Positions 59,841 to 64,000 of a stretch of DNA of 64,000 nucleotides are shown piece after piece. Made by a program: the position numbers and the translations under genes. Each line of letters opens with the position of its first letter. Position 1 is the stretch's first letter. The notes under the pieces were generated by a model that did not search any database, was not told the origin of the DNA, and saw nothing but the letters and a program-made list of their open reading frames with translations. Source of the DNA: MWDV01 sp002070715 (GTDB taxonomy: Bacteria; Verrucomicrobiota; Verrucomicrobiia; Limisphaerales; MWDV01); assembly GCA_035411585.1 (NCBI GenBank), contig DAONTI010000010.1, positions 55,112 to 119,111 of the forward strand. Reading direction: 5' to 3'.

Positions 59841-61751
59841 ATGGCTCTGAAGCAACTCGACCCCGAGCAAATCCGCACTTGGACTCTGGAGCAAAAGGAC
59901 CGTTGGTGGTTCGAGAACGTCTGGCGCGGCGACATGCCGCAATTGACCATCCGCTCCGCGCTCACCGGCATGTGTCTTGGCGGGATTTTGTCGCTGACCA
60001 ATCTTTACGTGGGCGCGAAAACCGGCTGGACGCTCGGGGTGGGCATCACTTCGGTCATCCTGGCGTTTGCGCTGTTCAAGGCGCTCTCGGCGCTCAAGAT
60101 CGGTTCGGAATACACCATCCTGGAAAACAACTGCATGCAATCCATCGCCACGGCGGCGGGTTACATGACCGCGCCGATGATCTCGAGTCTCGGTGCCTAC
60201 ATGCTCGTGACGAACACCGTCATTCCCATGGCCACCACGATGATCTGGATCATCGCCATTGCCGTGCTTGGCGTGTTGTTTGCCTTTCCATTGAAACGCC
60301 GGTTTATCAACGACGAACAACATCCCTTCCCGGAAGGGCGGGCGGCGGGCATCGTGATGGACGCGCTCCACTCCGGCAACGCCTCTGAGGGCATGTTCAA
60401 AGCCAAGGTATTGCTTTCTGCGGGCGGTTTGGCGGCCCTGGCCAAATTGCTGCAAAGCCAGCCTATCATGGAAAAACTCAAGCTGAGCTTTCTGCTGATC
60501 CCCGAATACCTCGATGGCTGGCTCTACAAATTCACCACGCTCAAAATCGGCGGCGTAGATTTGCGCGAACTGACGGTGCGGCCTGATACGGACTTTGTCA
60601 TGATGGCTGCGGGCGGTTTGATGGGCATCCGCGTGGGCGTGTCCATCATGATCGGCGCGCTCATCAATTATCTGCTGCTCGCGCCGTGGGGCATTGCGCT
60701 TGGCGACGTCGTGGGTCAGACGGGCGCGGATGGCGTCACGCACTACGGTTTTCGTGCCATCACGTCGTGGGCGTTGTGGGGCGGCGTGGCCATGATGACC
60801 ACGGCCTCGCTGATGGCATTTTTTGCCAAACCGCAAATCCTCTTCAGCGCGTTTCGCGGCTTGTTCCGCAAAGGCCGCGCGGCCAACAACGACATTCTCC
60901 GCGACATCGAACTGCCCATGCGCGTATTCGTCATTGGCATTCCCATTGTCGGCACCATCGTGGTTTTGCTGGCGCACCATTTCTTTGGGGTGAAAATCTG
61001 GCTGGGCATCATTGCCGTGCCGCTCGTGTTCATCTTCACCCTCATCGGCGTGAATTCCACCGCGCTCACCTCCATCACCCCGACCGGCGCGATGGGCAAG
61101 CTGACGCAATTGACCTTTGGCGCGCTGGACCCGAAGAACATCAAAACCAACCTGATGACCGCGGGCATCACGGCCGAGGTGGCCGGCAACGCCGCGAACC
61201 TGCTCATGGACATCAAACCCGGCTACATGCTGGGGGCGAAACCCCGCCAACAAGCGATCGGTCACGTGCTGGGGATTTTTGCCGGCGCCCTGGTCTCCGT
61301 GCCCGTGTTCTATTGGGTGTTTCTCAAAGGCGGCCCGTCCGAATTGATTCAGGAACAATACCCGATGCCCGCGGTGAGCATCTGGAAAGCCGTCGCCGAA
61401 GTGCTCACCGAAGGTCTGTCCAATCTGGCCATCTCCGCGCGTTGGGCGGCGTTGGTGGGCGGTTTGCTGGGCCTGGCGCTCGAAGGCATCCGCCTCGCTA
61501 CCAAAGGGCGCTTCTGGCTGTCGGGCGTGGGCGTGGGATTGGCGGCGGTGATTCCGTTCAACACCTGCCTGGCGATGTTCCTTGGCAGCCTGTTTTTCTG
61601 GCTGGCAGAACGCACTTTTAAGCGGCCCGACTCCGCCGCCCACCGGGTGATTGTCCAAAACCAGGAACCGATTTGCGGCGGCGTGATCGCCGGCGGCGCC
61701 TTGATGGGGATCGCCGTAATCCTTTTGGAAAATTTTCCGCTGGCGAAATGA
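59841..61751 (+). CDS. OPT family transporter (oligopeptide/metal-chelate)
   Basis: I start at the ATG at 59841 (MALKQLDPEQIRTWTLEQKD); the frame is open to 59694. The 636-residue protein has about 14 membrane helices. OPT-family landmarks include TIRSALTGMCLGGILSLTNL then YVGAKTGWTLGVG, ENNCMQSIATAAGYMTAPMI, PFPEGRAAGIVMDALHSG, ITAEVAGNAANLLMDIKPGY and a late PFNTCLAMFLGSLFFWL. Members import small peptides or siderophore-like metal chelates by proton coupling. It is monocistronic, convergent with folE2 (12 bp between stops). Substrate not determinable. Confidence 0.92.
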   Translation: MALKQLDPEQIRTWTLEQKDRWWFENVWRGDMPQLTIRSALTGMCLGGILSLTNLYVGAKTGWTLGVGITSVILAFALFKALSALKIGSEYTILENNCMQSIATAAGYMTAPMISSLGAYMLVTNTVIPMATTMIWIIAIAVLGVLFAFPLKRRFINDEQHPFPEGRAAGIVMDALHSGNASEGMFKAKVLLSAGGLAALAKLLQSQPIMEKLKLSFLLIPEYLDGWLYKFTTLKIGGVDLRELTVRPDTDFVMMAAGGLMGIRVGVSIMIGALINYLLLAPWGIALGDVVGQTGADGVTHYGFRAITSWALWGGVAMMTTASLMAFFAKPQILFSAFRGLFRKGRAANNDILRDIELPMRVFVIGIPIVGTIVVLLAHHFFGVKIWLGIIAVPLVFIFTLIGVNSTALTSITPTGAMGKLTQLTFGALDPKNIKTNLMTAGITAEVAGNAANLLMDIKPGYMLGAKPRQQAIGHVLGIFAGALVSVPVFYWVFLKGGPSELIQEQYPMPAVSIWKAVAEVLTEGLSNLAISARWAALVGGLLGLALEGIRLATKGRFWLSGVGVGLAAVIPFNTCLAMFLGSLFFWLAERTFKRPDSAAHRVIVQNQEPICGGVIAGGALMGIAVILLENFPLAK

Positions 61752-61763
61752 GCGCCCACGACG

Positions 61764-62606
61764 CTACCCGCGCGGCTTTTCGATGAAGGCGTAGGCGTTG
61801 TGATTGTGAATGCTCTCCTGGTTTTCCGCCTCAACTTGGTACCAGGTGATGTCCGGATGCGCGTTCAGCCGGAGCGCGATGTTGCGGACCAGATCTTCGA
61901 CGAACACCGGATTGGCGTACGCGCGCTCGGTCACATGTTTTTCGTCCTCGCGTTTCAACAACGCGTACAATTCCGAACTGGCGCTGGCTTCGATTAACGT
62001 GATGAGGTCTTCGATCCACACCGATTTCCGGAAACGCACGCGGACGGTCACTTCTCCGCGCTGGTTGTGCGCGCCCCGGGTGCTGATGGCCTTGGAGCAA
62101 GGACACAGCGTGGTGACATTGGCTTTGACCGTCAGCACGAAATCCGTTTCGTCGCCGCACGCGGCGGCATCAAATCGCGCGATATAATCCAGCACACTCT
62201 CCCGACCGGACACCGGCGCCCGCTTGGTCAGGAAATAGGGGAACTCCATTTCGAGATGCGACGTGGCCGCGTGCAGTTTGCGCTGCATGGCGTGGAGGAT
62301 GTCCGGAATGTTTTCCACGTGAATGATGTTGCCGTGGGCATTCAGGACTTCCAAGAAGCGGCTCATGTGGGTGCCCTTGAATTGATGGGGCAGGTCCACA
62401 AACAGACCGATGGTGGCCACCGTGTTTTGATGGACGCGCGCTTTGTCGCGCACCTGAATCGGAAAGCGCAGTCCGCGCACGCCGACCTTGTCAATGCGCA
62501 GGGCGCGATAATCGCGTTCGCTTTGTTTGTCGCAAAGCGGTTTGCTGTTTTTGCGCGGCTGCGCCGGTAAATGTTTCCCGCGGACATGGGACGGTTTTTT
62601 TGGCAT
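61764..62606 (-). CDS. folE2: GTP cyclohydrolase FolE2 (GCYH-IB)
   Basis: The product has 280 residues. It shows the FolE2 signatures KVGVRGLRFPIQVRDK, TVATIGLFVDLPHQFKGTHM then SRFLEVL, TTLCPCSKAISTRGAHNQRG (active-site Cys at about 168) and the late ENQESIHNHNAYAFIEK. It converts GTP to 7,8-dihydroneopterin triphosphate, the first step of folate (and queuosine) synthesis. FolE2 is the metal-flexible alternative to zinc-dependent FolE and in several bacteria is induced by zinc limitation, which fits a genome with an elaborate zinc uptake set at 8149-12102, though the two loci are 50 kb apart. Confidence 0.95.
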   Translation of the reverse strand: MPKKPSHVRGKHLPAQPRKNSKPLCDKQSERDYRALRIDKVGVRGLRFPIQVRDKARVHQNTVATIGLFVDLPHQFKGTHMSRFLEVLNAHGNIIHVENIPDILHAMQRKLHAATSHLEMEFPYFLTKRAPVSGRESVLDYIARFDAAACGDETDFVLTVKANVTTLCPCSKAISTRGAHNQRGEVTVRVRFRKSVWIEDLITLIEASASSELYALLKREDEKHVTERAYANPVFVEDLVRNIALRLNAHPDITWYQVEAENQESIHNHNAYAFIEKPRG

Positions 62607-62725
62607 GGGCGGAGTTTAGCCTGATAGGGTGAATCCTCCAAATCTTCTCCTACGGTTTTTTGCGGGGCCCGGTTGCCAAAAAGAATTTTGACAGGCCGCC
62701 GTCCTGACCCGACCATGCGTCGCAC

Positions 62726-63655
62726 ATGAAAGTGTGCCGATCTTTTGTTGTCTTTGCGGTTTGTGTCTTCTTGGGCCAATCGGGGGATGCGTGGGGCGCG
62801 GAAACTTTCCGGGTCGCCACCTACAACTTGGAAAATTACCTGGACCACGGTGGCAGCGGACGCCGGCTGAAAAGCGAAGCGGCCAAGGCCAAGATTCGCG
62901 AGGCGATCCGGGCGCTGAACGCGGATGTGATTGCGCTTCAGGAAATGGGTTTGCCGAGTGCGCTGGAAGAATTGCGCCGGTCGTTGCAGGCGGAGGGCCT
63001 GCATTACCCGCATTGGGAACATGTCCGCGGTTGGGATACAAATATACATGTGGCGGTCCTAAGCCGGTTTCCCATCGTGGCCCGGCGTTCGCACACGAAC
63101 GATTCCTTTCTCCTCACCGGGCGGCGGTTTCATGTGAGCCGCGGCTTTGCCGAAGTGGACATTCAAGTTTCCCCCACGTACCGATTTACCCTCTTTACCG
63201 CGCATTTGAAATCGAAACGCCCCCTCGCCAGCGCCGACGAAGCAGAAATGCGCTTGGAGGAGGCGAAACTGCTGCGCGCGAAAGTTGACGCGCGCCTGGC
63301 GGCGGCTCCGCGGGCCAACATCGTGGTGGTGGGCGATCTCAACGATACCAAGGATTCGCGCCCTGTCCGGGCGCTCATCGGAATGGGCCGGAGCAAGCTG
63401 GTGGATACACGTCCCGCCGAACAAAATGGCGACACCATCACCGCGGCCAATCCGACCTGGGACCCGCCCCACATTACTTGGACCCATTTTTACGGCAAGG
63501 AGGATACCTACAGCCGGCTGGATTACATTTTGCTCAATCAAGACATGGCGCGCGAATGGGTGCGGAGCGGGACTTACGTGTTGACCCTGCCCAATTGGGC
63601 GCTCGGTTCGGATCATCGGCCCATCGTGGCCGAGTTTATCGCGGAAGATAAATGA
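62726..63655 (+). CDS. Secreted endonuclease/exonuclease/phosphatase family protein
   Basis: The 309-residue product starts with signal peptide MKVCRSFVVFAVCVFLGQSG. Catalytic motifs are complete: RVATYNLENYLDHGG (Asn/Glu), IALQEMG (Glu metal ligand), FTLFTAHLKSK, VVGDLNDTKDS, RLDYILLNQDM and GSDHRPIVAEF. The YNLENY start is common to extracellular nucleases and phosphatases of this superfamily. It may degrade extracellular DNA or hydrolyse phosphodiesters; specificity is not visible. It is divergent from folE2 (119 bp) and followed by the tRNA. It differs from the 5201 paralogue in having a cleavable signal instead of a lipobox. Confidence 0.88.
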   Translation: MKVCRSFVVFAVCVFLGQSGDAWGAETFRVATYNLENYLDHGGSGRRLKSEAAKAKIREAIRALNADVIALQEMGLPSALEELRRSLQAEGLHYPHWEHVRGWDTNIHVAVLSRFPIVARRSHTNDSFLLTGRRFHVSRGFAEVDIQVSPTYRFTLFTAHLKSKRPLASADEAEMRLEEAKLLRAKVDARLAAAPRANIVVVGDLNDTKDSRPVRALIGMGRSKLVDTRPAEQNGDTITAANPTWDPPHITWTHFYGKEDTYSRLDYILLNQDMAREWVRSGTYVLTLPNWALGSDHRPIVAEFIAEDK

Positions 63656-63862
63656 ACTCGGCACGGGCGACCGGATGAGGGTCGCAACCCGCCGTACGCG
63701 TTTGGGGAATCCACTTGCTCCGCGCCTCAGAAATGACCTAATTTTAGCATGCGGAATGGGTTTCGGCTCTGCGTCATCGGCCGATGGGCACTTTCATGTC
63801 TGTCGTCATGACAGGGAAGGATGTTTTGAATTACCGAATGAATTCCGGATTTTTTGCAGATT

Positions 63863-63952
<90 letters not shown>

Positions 63953-64000
63953 ATCTCAATTCTAGCCAATGTTTACAGGGGTTTTGCGCACTTTTCGGAG

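Noticed and set aside
59754..61658. A 634-codon minus-strand frame opposite the OPT transporter
   Set aside because: Histidine/arginine-rich shadow without motifs; the plus strand has OPT signatures.

Overview
The window looks like the chromosome of a GC-rich verrucomicrobium (Limisphaerales/Pedosphaera-like is my best guess). The signs are three prepilin-type proteins with the FTLIELLVVIAIIAIL helix and an H-x9/10-DG motif, a PEP-CTERM protein, many very large secreted proteins with LamG-like, cadherin-like, Calx-beta-like and calcium-loop modules ending in [FY][FY]R[LV], and a sulfatase/glycosidase operon without SusC/SusD. I saw no phage, insertion sequence, CRISPR array or rRNA. One tRNA-Ser(CGA) lies at the right edge.

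Layout. 1-3779 (minus): a three-gene unit of PEP-CTERM protein, pseudopilin and a secreted repeat protein that runs off the left edge. 4103-7986 (plus): phosphodiester glycosidase, endonuclease/phosphatase lipoprotein, and a fusion of a PEP-CTERM-like N-domain with a second phosphodiester glycosidase. 8149-12102 (plus): a metal, probably zinc, uptake set (DUF2946-like protein, porin with a His-rich loop, periplasmic binding protein, permease) with no ATPase. 12329-14392 (minus): GRP-family sugar transporter and ribokinase. 14648-15874: URO-D-family protein. 16106-37554: a 21 kb block entirely on plus, with a pseudopilin, three giant exoproteins sharing one N-terminal domain (two carry metallophosphatase domains), and between them a glycerol-phosphate operon (GlpD, SorC regulator, GDPD lipoprotein, G1P dehydrogenase, two OPA-type transporters, RpiB) and a TPR protein. 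37604-41499 (minus): GmhB-like phosphatase, secreted repeat protein, pseudopilin. 41841-53870 (plus): GH127, GH2, DUF4965, two beta-helix proteins and a sulfatase in one tight operon. 54251-63952: CotH-family giant, OPT transporter, FolE2 (minus), a second secreted endonuclease/phosphatase, and the tRNA.

How the genes may work together (inference). The window is rich in secreted or lipid-anchored enzymes of phosphodiester chemistry: two phosphodiester glycosidases, two endonuclease/exonuclease/phosphatase proteins, a GDPD and two metallophosphatases. They flank a kinase-free pathway that could import polyol phosphates and oxidise both sn-glycerol-3-phosphate and sn-glycerol-1-phosphate to DHAP. 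I propose this as a candidate phosphodiester or teichoic-acid/phospholipid head-group utilisation locus. A second theme is a repeated cassette in which a pseudopilin gene directly precedes a co-oriented large exoprotein gene, seen three times. The 41.8-53.9 kb operon is a separate complex-glycan system, probably for pectin-like or sulfated material.
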